In this document: piece by piece, positions 53,581 to 60,653 of the stretch
Layout of the letters: each line of letters opens with the position of its first letter
Numbering within the stretch: the stretch's first letter is position 1
Source: Psittacicella hinzii
GTDB lineage: Bacteria; Pseudomonadota; Gammaproteobacteria; Enterobacterales; Psittacicellaceae
Length of the DNA stretch: 60,653 bases
Assembly: GCF_003585935.1 (NCBI RefSeq)
Contig: NZ_NRJG01000028.1
Coordinates: 1 to 60,653, forward strand
Direction of reading: 5' to 3'
Made by a program: the position numbers and the translations under genes
Notes under the pieces: model-generated
What the model was told of the DNA's origin: nothing
Databases searched by the model: none
Seen by the model: the letters and a program-made list of their open reading frames with translations, nothing else

Positions 53581-54305
53581 ACACTTTTTCCTGTGAGTTT
53601 GCGAGCTAGCATCCCAAAGAATAAGCGAGCGTGCATTTTGCTAATACGCCAGTTATCAGCCCAAGCTTTAAAGTGACTGACCCCACCTGGGTGATAGGTT
53701 ACAGGCGTTTCAATCCACAGAAATGGAATTTGTTGCCAGTGACAGCGGACTAAGATTTCAGTATCAAAATCCATACGATTACCTATGTGCTGTTCAAGCA
53801 AAATAGGCAAAGTCGTGTCTAAAGGATAAAGTCTAAAACCACACATCCCGTCTTTTAAATCGAACGACCAAGTATTAATGGCATTCCAAAAGTTAGTAAT
53901 TTTACGTCCGTATAATCTAGCTTTAGGAGCATCAGCGCCATAAACAGGTAAACCACATATAATCGTATCAGGATGGCTTTGAGCGCTTTGAATAAATTTT
54001 AGGACATCGCTTAACTTATGTTGTCCATCGGCATCGACTTGTAAAACATGGCTATAACCTAGCTGTTGGGCTAGGACAAAAGCATCTTTTACTGCAGCAC
54101 CTTTTCCTTGGTTTACGGGATTGAGTTGTACTTGCACATGAAGGTCTTGCAATTGTTGTACAACTTGTGCTTGAGCTGGTTCAGATCCGTCATCAACAAT
54201 AATTACTGGCAGATTGTGCAATCTTAGTTCCTCAACTACCCGTCTAATGGTACTAGCATGGTTATAGTGAGGAATAATAACTACAGGTTGAAAAATTTTA
54301 GACAT
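53577..54305 (-). CDS. Family-2 glycosyltransferase of the APE cluster (ApeJ N-terminal equivalent)
   Basis: This is a GT-A fold transferase: VVIIPHYNHASTIRRVV, VDDGSEP, NQGKGAAVKDAF, VDADGQHKLSDV and KDGMCGFRLYPL. It resembles dolichol-phosphate-mannose-synthase-type enzymes. It is expected to add the sugar of the APE lipid at the cytoplasmic membrane face. It is coupled to the acyltransferase gene by ATGA, which suggests the split of a two-domain protein or its ancestral unfused state. Confidence 0.88.
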   Translation of the reverse strand: MSKIFQPVVIIPHYNHASTIRRVVEELRLHNLPVIIVDDGSEPAQAQVVQQLQDLHVQVQLNPVNQGKGAAVKDAFVLAQQLGYSHVLQVDADGQHKLSDVLKFIQSAQSHPDTIICGLPVYGADAPKARLYGRKITNFWNAINTWSFDLKDGMCGFRLYPLDTTLPILLEQHIGNRMDFDTEILVRCHWQQIPFLWIETPVTYHPGGVSHFKAWADNWRISKMHARLFFGMLARKLTGKSV

Positions 54306-54323
54306 CTAGCGATCCTAACCAAG

Positions 54324-55619
54324 TTAATTTAATGGTTGTAAACAAATTTGTTCGACTTGTTGGCGATCTATTTTGTCTTGGGAGTTACGTGGTAATTGCT
54401 CGATAAAGCGCCAGTAACGAGGTAAAACACTCTTTTCTTGCGATTTGCTTAAAAAGTGCTTTAATTCAGCAATGATTGGTTTACGTCCTTGGCTCTCAAG
54501 CATAGCTTCTGGTTTAAGTACAACTAAAGCTACCAGACGCATAAACTTAGGATGTTTACATACGTAGGCGTCTTGTACCCAAGGATGTAAGATTAGCTCT
54601 TGTTCAACTTGCGATAAAGAGACGCGTTTGTCATTAATCTTAACAATGCGATCATTACGACCAATTAACTTAAATCCTTGCGAACTTAGCTCTACCACAT
54701 CACTCGTTTGTTCTCGTTGGTTAACCCAAGGAGATTCTACCCATAAGCATTCGTGCTCATTTACGCCAATGTTTACTGGAGATAAAGTTTGCCATATCCC
54801 TTTTCCAGGTCGATAAGCAACTACTCCGGTTTCAGTACTGCCGTAAATTTCAAAGACATTAATCTTGAACTGGGAGAGTTTTTGTTCAGTTTCTAGGCTA
54901 AGTACTCCACCAGCACAAACCACTCCGAGCAAGTTTTGTTGTGCTTGTGCTTTTATTTGATGGAGATTAGACAAGAAAACCGGACTACTAATCCATACAG
55001 AAGGACGTGTGGTTTCTGCAATTAGATTTTCATTAAAAACTAGTTGTTGACGTCCGATAATCCAGCCTTGAGACAGAGGTAAAAATACCCTATGAGTTAA
55101 ACCATACATGTGTAAACAGCTCACGCTGCCTAACACTTGCAGTTCTGGATGAACAAACGGAAATACTTTAGCTAAGCTCGTTGCTTCTTGCCACATATGG
55201 CAAGCAAGCTTAGTTATAACTTTAGGATTACCAGTAGAACCTGAAGTTTTTAATTTAATTTGTGTTTGCGAATAAGGATCTATTAGTTCATCTAGATCTT
55301 GGGGTAAAGTTACCTGTTGCTCTAAACCTAAATCTCTAAATTCTTGATCAGTTAAAATGAAATCACTTTCATTTTGTGCCCAAACTAAATTTTGTTCTAA
55401 AAGGTTGGGCGGAAGTAATACATTTATCTTGGCGTGTAAACAAGCAAGAAGGCAGCAAGCAAACTCACTTACATCTGAAAGATGTAAAGTTACATTTTGA
55501 TACTTACGTTCTTGTAGCTCTTGGCTAATTTGTAATACACGCTTAGCAAAATCCTGACGTTCCCAACACGGATTAACCGCTATTGGGTTCTTAACCTTAA
55601 AAGTAGATAGCATTGTCAT
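54324..55619 (-). CDS. apeH: AMP-dependent acyl ligase ApeH
   Basis: The adenylate-forming enzyme has the P-loop LKTSGSTGNPKVI, an A5-like EIYGSTETGVVAYR, and the hinge LIGRNDRIVKINDKRV, ending in LPRNSQDKIDR with the catalytic Lys. It is expected to activate an aryl acid such as 4-hydroxybenzoate or cinnamate-type starter and load it on a carrier protein. At 431 residues it is a little short but complete in motifs. Confidence 0.87.
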   Translation of the reverse strand: MTMLSTFKVKNPIAVNPCWERQDFAKRVLQISQELQERKYQNVTLHLSDVSEFACCLLACLHAKINVLLPPNLLEQNLVWAQNESDFILTDQEFRDLGLEQQVTLPQDLDELIDPYSQTQIKLKTSGSTGNPKVITKLACHMWQEATSLAKVFPFVHPELQVLGSVSCLHMYGLTHRVFLPLSQGWIIGRQQLVFNENLIAETTRPSVWISSPVFLSNLHQIKAQAQQNLLGVVCAGGVLSLETEQKLSQFKINVFEIYGSTETGVVAYRPGKGIWQTLSPVNIGVNEHECLWVESPWVNQREQTSDVVELSSQGFKLIGRNDRIVKINDKRVSLSQVEQELILHPWVQDAYVCKHPKFMRLVALVVLKPEAMLESQGRKPIIAELKHFLSKSQEKSVLPRYWRFIEQLPRNSQDKIDRQQVEQICLQPLN

Positions 55620-55659
55620 AATATGCTTAGCAAGCTGCTATTGATTGCAAAAAGATTTA

Positions 55660-56220
55660 TTATTCTTTGTTATGGATCTTAATGAGATAGGGACGAAGAA
55701 TAAACTCTCCAATAAACAAAACTCCCATTAGGACGTAAGAAATAGCTCCTGCGTACCAAGCCCAAAAAGTCCAATATTCACCCCAAATGCTAAAGCTCAC
55801 AATTGTAATATTTAGGATGAAAAAGCCACACCAAACATAAGTAAGTTTACGTAAGTAACTTGAGGCTTGTGCTGGTAGATGAGGATCCTTAAGGCGAGCA
55901 ATTCGCTCGATAAAAGTTGGAGGTTTTATTAAACTTGCTCCAAATACAAGGAGCATAAACCCACTAACGAGAGCTGGATACCAGTGAGCTAACTCATGCG
56001 ATCCTATTACGGCGATAAAAACAAAGAACAATCCAATAAACACTTGAAAAAATCGGTAATTACTAGGAAAAACTAGCCCTTTAATGAGCCATAAACTAGC
56101 AAGTAACCAAATTAATCCATAAGTAAGTTGGGAGTTTGATGCAAAAAGCCAACATAGAGGGTAAGCTATCGAACAAAGAGTTAGAGCGAGAGATACCACT
56201 CCAGAAATAAGCTTAAGCAT
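55660..56220 (-). CDS. apeG: APE-cluster integral membrane protein (COG4648-like, ApeG)
   Basis: The 186-residue protein has five or six hydrophobic helices and a cytoplasmic loop PPTFIERIARLKDPHLPAQASSYLRKLT, which is typical of the COG4648 family found in APE operons. Its biochemical role is not known. It overlaps the dehydratase gene upstream by 8 bases. Confidence 0.78.
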   Translation of the reverse strand: MLKLISGVVSLALTLCSIAYPLCWLFASNSQLTYGLIWLLASLWLIKGLVFPSNYRFFQVFIGLFFVFIAVIGSHELAHWYPALVSGFMLLVFGASLIKPPTFIERIARLKDPHLPAQASSYLRKLTYVWCGFFILNITIVSFSIWGEYWTFWAWYAGAISYVLMGVLFIGEFILRPYLIKIHNKE

Positions 56221-56806
56221 AAAAATAGTACCCTTTACAACTAGGTTTACCGGCTGTTTCTAATTTGAATTCTAGTCGTTGTTTGTCTTTATCCCAAATA
56301 AAAGTAAGCTCAATTAGATCATTCGGTTGAGTAAAATTTTGGAATTTAAGATTTTTAACTTGACCTACATAATCTAATGCAGGGTAAATCTTTTGTGCTT
56401 GCTTTTTTATCCAACGTAGAATAACTACTCCTGGAACTAAAGGAAATGAATCAAAGTGATCTCTGAAATACAGTAGATCAACTGGTACTTGTCCTTGTAA
56501 TACATAAGTATTATCTTTCTCTTGGCATGAATGCCATTCAGGATCTTTAATTCCTTGAGTTAGTTTTTGTTCTAAATCAATAACATCGAATTGGTTAGGC
56601 AATTTATCTGTGAACAGAGTGAGCTCACTTATTAAAGCCTCAGGCAAGTGTTGATTGATTAAAGCTAATAAATGAGCTCTTCCTTGTTGACGATATACTT
56701 CGATCCCTTGCGGATTAAGTTCTAGACAAGCTATCTTAGATGGCGCTTTAGCAACATAAGCTGCATTTATCCAAGGTAAGCTTTCTAAACAAGTTTTAAT
56801 ACTCAT
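56213..56806 (-). CDS. apeI: Aryl polyene dehydratase subunit ApeI with an extra N-terminal segment
   Basis: The C-terminal ~100 residues are a hot-dog dehydratase: QVPVDLLYFRDHFDSFPLVPGVVILRW, with the catalytic His in DHF. The first ~85 residues (WINAAYVAKAPSKIACLEL, GRAHLLALINQHLPEALISELTLFTDKLP) look like the C-terminal lid of an adenylating enzyme, although ApeH keeps its own lid. This suggests descent from a fused ligase-dehydratase. It pairs functionally with ApeP. Confidence 0.82.
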   Translation of the reverse strand: MSIKTCLESLPWINAAYVAKAPSKIACLELNPQGIEVYRQQGRAHLLALINQHLPEALISELTLFTDKLPNQFDVIDLEQKLTQGIKDPEWHSCQEKDNTYVLQGQVPVDLLYFRDHFDSFPLVPGVVILRWIKKQAQKIYPALDYVGQVKNLKFQNFTQPNDLIELTFIWDKDKQRLEFKLETAGKPSCKGYYFYA

Positions 56807-56809
56807 GTA

Positions 56810-57115
56810 TTATCCTTGTTTAGAATCATCTTGAGGTGCACTTACCTCTTGCTCAGGATTGATGCTAACTTTTTTCACCGCTTCGATTACATCTTGTACT
56901 GTACGTACAGTGCGGAAATCTTCAGCATTTAATTTATAACCTGTTTTACGCTTAATAAAGTCGATTAAGTCAATTGCGTCAATACTATCGATATCTAAAT
57001 CTGTATATAGATTAGTTTCAGGAGTAATTTCTTGCGCATCAACTTCAAATAATTCTACTAAAGCGTTAGTTAGAATCTGTTGAATCTCTTGGTCAGTTAA
57101 TTGTTTCTGTTGCAT
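56810..57115 (-). CDS. apeF: Acyl carrier protein ApeF
   Basis: The phosphopantetheine site is DLDIDSIDAIDLIDF (attachment Ser in DSID). I start at the ATG at 57115 (MQQKQLTDQEIQ), giving 101 residues; the frame is open 11 codons further to a TTG, which lacks a binding site. AAGTGA lies just before the ATG. The C-terminal tail is acidic and Gln/Pro-rich. It is one of two carrier proteins in the cluster. Confidence 0.88.
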   Translation of the reverse strand: MQQKQLTDQEIQQILTNALVELFEVDAQEITPETNLYTDLDIDSIDAIDLIDFIKRKTGYKLNAEDFRTVRTVQDVIEAVKKVSINPEQEVSAPQDDSKQG

Positions 57116-57170
57116 AATTTCACTTAGATATAGGAAAGAATAATTCAAACTTAAAGAGTTTTACTCTTGC

Positions 57171-57434
57171 TTATTTGTTGTTGATTTGTTCTTGAACAAA
57201 ATCAGTTAAAGTTTGTACACTTTTGAAATAAGTATTTAGATCGTGTTGCTCTACATCAAAACTAAAACCGTATTTCTTTTGTAATTCTAAACCTAATTCT
57301 AGAGCGTCCACAGAATCTAAGCCTAGACCTTGCTCATCAAAAAGTAAAGTGTCATTAGAAATATCTTCAACAGTAATGTCTTCTAAAGATAAGCTGTCAA
57401 TAATTAATTTCTTAATTTCGTCGGCTAATTGCAT
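57171..57434 (-). CDS. apeE: Acyl carrier protein ApeE
   Basis: This 87-residue carrier protein has attachment site GLGLDSVDALELGLEL (Ser in LDSVD). It overlaps the acyltransferase gene by 10 bases and precedes the second carrier protein. In APE systems ApeE is the main chain-bearing carrier. Confidence 0.9.
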   Translation of the reverse strand: MQLADEIKKLIIDSLSLEDITVEDISNDTLLFDEQGLGLDSVDALELGLELQKKYGFSFDVEQHDLNTYFKSVQTLTDFVQEQINNK

Positions 57435-58204
57435 GTATTATCCTTTGTTTGAGTATTAAAATAAGTTTCAAGTTCGGCTTTAATTCTTCTTGCCGCAATA
57501 GGCAAAGGTTTTTCGGCTAATCTTTGAGCAGTATCTATATCTTCACCTACATAAATATCATAGTTAACAGTGCAAACTGGTACTTTATACCAAGGCTGCC
57601 CTTTCTTAAAGTGAGGTGGATTGGCTTTAATAATTACAGGAGTAATTACTTTGGCGCTGCGTAAACCTATGGAGATAGCTCCCCGATGAATATTTACCAC
57701 CCCATCCCAGCCTGTGCGAGTTCCTTCGGGAAAAATAAGTAAAGATTGCTCTTGAAGAGCCTTATGACATGCTTCTAAGAATTCTTCACTTTCAGTTCCT
57801 GGAATAAAACCACAAGCACGAATAGCTCCACGCATACTTGGGTTTTGTAAAAGACTTTTCTTTACTACAATATTAGTATTATTGATCTTCATAAAGAGCA
57901 ATACTACGTCAAGTAGAGACGGATGGTTGGCTAGGATCAATTGTCCAGGTTTACCTAAGCGCTCAAGGCCACGATAGTTAACTTTAACTATTTTGCAAAG
58001 AGTACCGTATTTAATGAGCAGTCTCCAAGTCCAACTAACGAATTTGCGGGCTTTGAGTTGTGACTTAAGACTGGTATTTGGATAATTCCAACCCCAAGGG
58101 ATAAGCACCAGATACATGAGAGTACCGAATACTCCGAAGAGAATAAAACCGAATATTGTCACTATAAAGCGATAAATTAATTCGATTTTCTTTCCCATGT
58201 CCAT
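57425..58204 (-). CDS. apeD: PlsC-like acyltransferase ApeD
   Basis: This is a 1-acylglycerol-3-phosphate acyltransferase-type protein with N-terminal membrane helix (about residues 8-35), motif I ANHPSLLDV (His and Asp in H-x4-D), and motif III FPEGTRTGWDG. The active site is intact, unlike the LpxL-like enzyme later in the operon. It probably acylates the APE-lipid intermediate. It overlaps apeC by 28 bases. Confidence 0.86.
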   Translation of the reverse strand: MDMGKKIELIYRFIVTIFGFILFGVFGTLMYLVLIPWGWNYPNTSLKSQLKARKFVSWTWRLLIKYGTLCKIVKVNYRGLERLGKPGQLILANHPSLLDVVLLFMKINNTNIVVKKSLLQNPSMRGAIRACGFIPGTESEEFLEACHKALQEQSLLIFPEGTRTGWDGVVNIHRGAISIGLRSAKVITPVIIKANPPHFKKGQPWYKVPVCTVNYDIYVGEDIDTAQRLAEKPLPIAARRIKAELETYFNTQTKDNTCN

Positions 58205-58926
58205 ACTCCGTACTGTGCTGGACTTGTCCAGTGGTTTAAACCTAAATTATGAGCTTTAATAAATTGAAGGTTATTGTCAACTAATACTTTAGGTGATTGG
58301 ATTTGAGCCTGTAGTTTTAAGCTATAGTTATTACCTGGCGTAACAACTAAAGCTAAAGCATAATCTAGTGGTGGAAATACAAGATCAGGTTGTGAGTTAT
58401 AATTTGCTTCTTTAAGAAAAGTTTCGCTTAAGACAATTAGAACTTTTGTTACACCTTGTTGAAACATAGTGTAAGCTTCAACTAAAGCAACTTCTAAATT
58501 ATCTTTGCTGGTTGCGATTGCTGAAGATTCGGCAGTAGTGTTTTGCATTACTGTCCACTGACCAACAATAGCATTGTGCACCGATAGGCTAAAAGAGGTA
58601 GGAGAAATCGTCCCTTGAGTTAAAAAGTCTGAAAATAATTCAAAAGAACGATTATTTTCACTTTGACTTGAAGCGTAGATTACAGGAAGATTTTCTTCTT
58701 TATTGGTTAATGGCCAAGCTGCGCTGAAGATCAAACGAGCGCTATCGCCTAATCTACGGCGTTGTAAAGGAGGTAGAAAACTTAGTTCTGGACTAACTAT
58801 TTCTCGATCTTTTACTTGATTGTACCAATAACTATTATCTTGTTGCCAATCTTGGTTGGAGATGTTCCTATTGAATGAGCTGTTAAACTCTTCAATATTA
58901 AAGTTTATTGCACAAATGTCTTTCAT
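58177..58926 (-). CDS. apeC: Chain-length factor ApeC (truncated ketosynthase-like)
   Basis: The 249-residue protein resembles the beta-ketoacyl-synthase-like chain-length factors of APE clusters: LPPLQRRRLGDSARLIFSAAW and SPTSFSLSVHNAIVGQWTVMQNTTAESSAI. It lacks the catalytic Cys, as expected of a partner that shapes the ApeO active site. It is the first gene of the operon; genes before apeC in E. coli-type clusters (apeA, apeB) are missing here. Confidence 0.83.
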   Translation of the reverse strand: MKDICAINFNIEEFNSSFNRNISNQDWQQDNSYWYNQVKDREIVSPELSFLPPLQRRRLGDSARLIFSAAWPLTNKEENLPVIYASSQSENNRSFELFSDFLTQGTISPTSFSLSVHNAIVGQWTVMQNTTAESSAIATSKDNLEVALVEAYTMFQQGVTKVLIVLSETFLKEANYNSQPDLVFPPLDYALALVVTPGNNYSLKLQAQIQSPKVLVDNNLQFIKAHNLGLNHWTSPAQYGVWTWERKSN

Positions 58927-59801
58927 ACCTGAAATCTTAAATTACATAATTGAGATATTAATCCATTAGACTACGTTAATGTTTAAATTATACCTAAGCC
59001 GACACTAAAAAAGAAGTGATATCACCCTCATTTATCACGGATAAACAAGGAATAAAACGATTAATTTTGGTGTCATATATCAAAAAATACTACTTTATAA
59101 GTTTTTAGCTTATAAATGTACTTTACAGATCTAAAATTAAAGATAGTAACTGGGAAAAAGACAAAAAGTAATTTGCTTTGATCTCCTTGTTTGAAATAAC
59201 AAATTTTGCAACTATTTTTAACCTTATATCTAAATATAATATACTACAGCTTTGCCAATTATGTTCTAGCTAAAGCCTTGTTTTGCCGTTATTGATAGGC
59301 AAAAAATTTTAGCACTTTATCGTTACCTATCTCGTTAACGATCAGCTTTATTTGCTAAGTAATTTGATATCTACGTACGATAATAAAAAACCAATGAATT
59401 TTTACTTAGTTGTGCAAAATTAACCTTGTGTGGTTTGAAGATTTCTTGGTGTACAGCTCATGGAGTGTGATGGATTTTCACCTATAGTTTTCTTGAACCT
59501 TAGTAATAGTTTTACGTTTACGTAAAGTAGTCTATTTTTGAGACCGACTTGATTTATGCAGTGATCAAGCTAATGAACATAGATAAATCATAGAGCGATG
59601 TGTTACAATAGAAAACAGTGTTGATTTATGGTAATTTACCGTAAATAACCTTATTTAAGATTTTATTTTTCTTTACAAAATTAAGCATTTTGTAAAGACT
59701 ACCCCTTTTCATTTTCATTGCAAGTTGATCAACAGCGACCTATACTTTTAGCTTTTGAGTATTTACTAGGTGTTGCGACTTGCTAGATTTGTGAGTTATT
59801 C
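58927..59801. other. 875-base regulatory spacer between divergent APE operon and lipoprotein gene
   Basis: There is no coding frame. It must contain promoters for both directions. A minus-strand TATAAT is noted separately. AT-rich stretches surround 59090-59270. No RNA or repeat array was recognised. Confidence 0.4.
58987..58992 (-). promoter_or_regulatory. Possible -10 element of the APE operon
   Basis: A perfect TATAAT on the minus strand lies 61 bases before the apeC ATG. No good -35 element is 16-18 bases upstream, so activation by a regulator would be needed if it is real. Confidence 0.3.
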
Positions 59802-60623
59802 ATGACTAGTAAATTACTTACTCGTGTAGCCCAAGCTTTATGTGTAGTTGGTGCTTTTGCATTAGCTGCTTGTGATAAAAATTCTGCTCCAGAGACAGCT
59901 GCTAATAATGCTCCAGCTGCCGAGCAAACTGCAACAACTAAAGATGTAGCTGCAAGTTTAGATGATGTAACTATTAAACAAGGTTTAGAAGCTTTAAGTC
60001 AAACTTTAAGCAATCCTGCAAATAGCGAGCAATTACGTAAAATCAACCATGCTCTAGTAGGTACTTCAGATGAGCGTTTAGCGTTTATTAACAAGTACAT
60101 GCAAGATAATAAAGATATCTATCCGGATTATGCTTTAGTGTATCAAGCTAATGGTGCATATGTGAAACAGAAAAACGAAGCATATACAGATGAGATCGAT
60201 ATTAGTGATGAAGCAGTAAAAGATTTCTTAGCTTATTCATTTGTGAATAACTACGAGTTAATTGCTAAAGACTTTAAATATTTCTCAGGTTTAAACGTAG
60301 CTGAGTATTACTACAGCTTATATGGTGTGCCTTTAGCATTAAATCTGTATCCAGATGATTTCCCGAATCGTCTTTTAGATGATGCAGGTCAAGCATCTTT
60401 ATACGAGTTTTTAGCTACCCCAGGCTTGAAAGAAGAATTACCAAAACAAATTCTTCTAGAGTGTCAAACTTATGGTAACTATCAGTTAGTTACTACAGGT
60501 TTAACTGGACAAATGTTAGACTTAGCTAATAAATACAATGCTCAAGCTTTAGGCTTTTGTCAAAATATTGAAAAAGCAGCTAAAGATTTAGCAGAGAAAG
60601 AAAAAGCTGAAGAAAACAAATAA
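59802..60623 (+). CDS. Lipoprotein, function unknown
   Basis: The signal peptide ends in ALAAC, with lipidated Cys at residue 24, followed by an Ala/Asn/Thr linker (to about residue 52). The rest is mostly helical with Tyr-rich stretches (YYYSLYGVPLALNLYPDDFPNR) and a pair of cysteines 30 residues apart near the end (LECQTYG and LGFCQN). The spacing and surrounding motifs differ from the family at 4-15 kb, so I do not include it. GTGAG lies about 6 bases before the ATG. The Glu/Lys-rich tail ends the protein normally, inside the window. Confidence 0.8.
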   Translation: MTSKLLTRVAQALCVVGAFALAACDKNSAPETAANNAPAAEQTATTKDVAASLDDVTIKQGLEALSQTLSNPANSEQLRKINHALVGTSDERLAFINKYMQDNKDIYPDYALVYQANGAYVKQKNEAYTDEIDISDEAVKDFLAYSFVNNYELIAKDFKYFSGLNVAEYYYSLYGVPLALNLYPDDFPNRLLDDAGQASLYEFLATPGLKEELPKQILLECQTYGNYQLVTTGLTGQMLDLANKYNAQALGFCQNIEKAAKDLAEKEKAEENK

Positions 60624-60653
60624 TTACCAAATGTAAAAATAACGTGAGCCCAG

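Noticed and set aside
59802-60623. Possible eighth member of the two-cysteine exported family
   Set aside because: It has two cysteines, but the spacing is 30 residues, they are near the C-terminus, and the other shared motifs are absent.
1-60653. tRNA and rRNA genes
   Set aside because: I scanned intergenic regions for the T-loop GTTCGAATC-type sequence and cloverleaf arms and found none; GGTTCGA at 40896 is part of a terminator.

Overview
The window comes from an AT-rich chromosome of a gammaproteobacterium. The evidence is the rnc-era pair, a tolB-pal pair, a YihI-like protein, HemN, CpdB, YbaK, YigZ and a complete gammaproteobacterial-type aryl polyene (APE) cluster. The low GC, the many degenerate tandem repeats between genes and the lineage-specific exported proteins would fit a Pasteurellales-like or Psittacicella-like organism. 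That placement is inference; no rRNA is present to test it.

Layout. 1-440 is the 3' end of a group II intron (C-terminus of its maturase plus domains V and VI), abutting the terminator of lldD. 568-3873 carries lldD and hemN. 4.2-15.1 kb is an accessory region holding seven divergent exported paralogues, all on the minus strand. They share two cysteines 19-25 residues apart and a later Leu-[Gly/Asp/Ala]-Phe-x-[Tyr/Phe]-type motif. Among them sit an Ala-rich exported protein and an S24-like (LexA/repressor fold) protein. 15.5-21.6 kb holds housekeeping genes: a small membrane protein, a YihI-like gene, era, rnc, a Fic protein with a degenerate active site, and dapF. 21.9-29.5 kb is one open reading frame of 2530 codons whose last ~415 residues are an apparently intact Y-family DNA polymerase. 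The first ~2100 residues match nothing I recognise. 30.4-34.1 kb holds yigZ, a 7-bp repeat array, a 14-bp repeat array, tolB and pal. 34.4-43 kb holds a YojI-like ABC exporter, a probable non-coding RNA, a lone tyrosine recombinase, ybaK, a GT10 fucosyltransferase-like gene and cpdB. 44.0-58.9 kb is an 18-gene APE operon on the minus strand. The window ends with a lipoprotein gene.

How the genes work together. The APE genes form a type II fatty-acid/polyketide-like machine. An AMP ligase primes an acyl carrier protein with an aryl acid. ApeO/ApeC and ApeR condense, ApeQ reduces, and ApeP/ApeI dehydrate. Acyltransferases and a glycosyltransferase attach the pigment to a lipid, and a LolA-like protein, an MMPL pump and lipoproteins move it to the outer membrane. 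TolB/Pal, CpdB, the exported paralogues and the GT10 enzyme also act at the envelope.

The most novel items are the giant polymerase fusion, the two-cysteine exported family, and the Fic protein that has lost both its catalytic histidine and its inhibitory glutamate.
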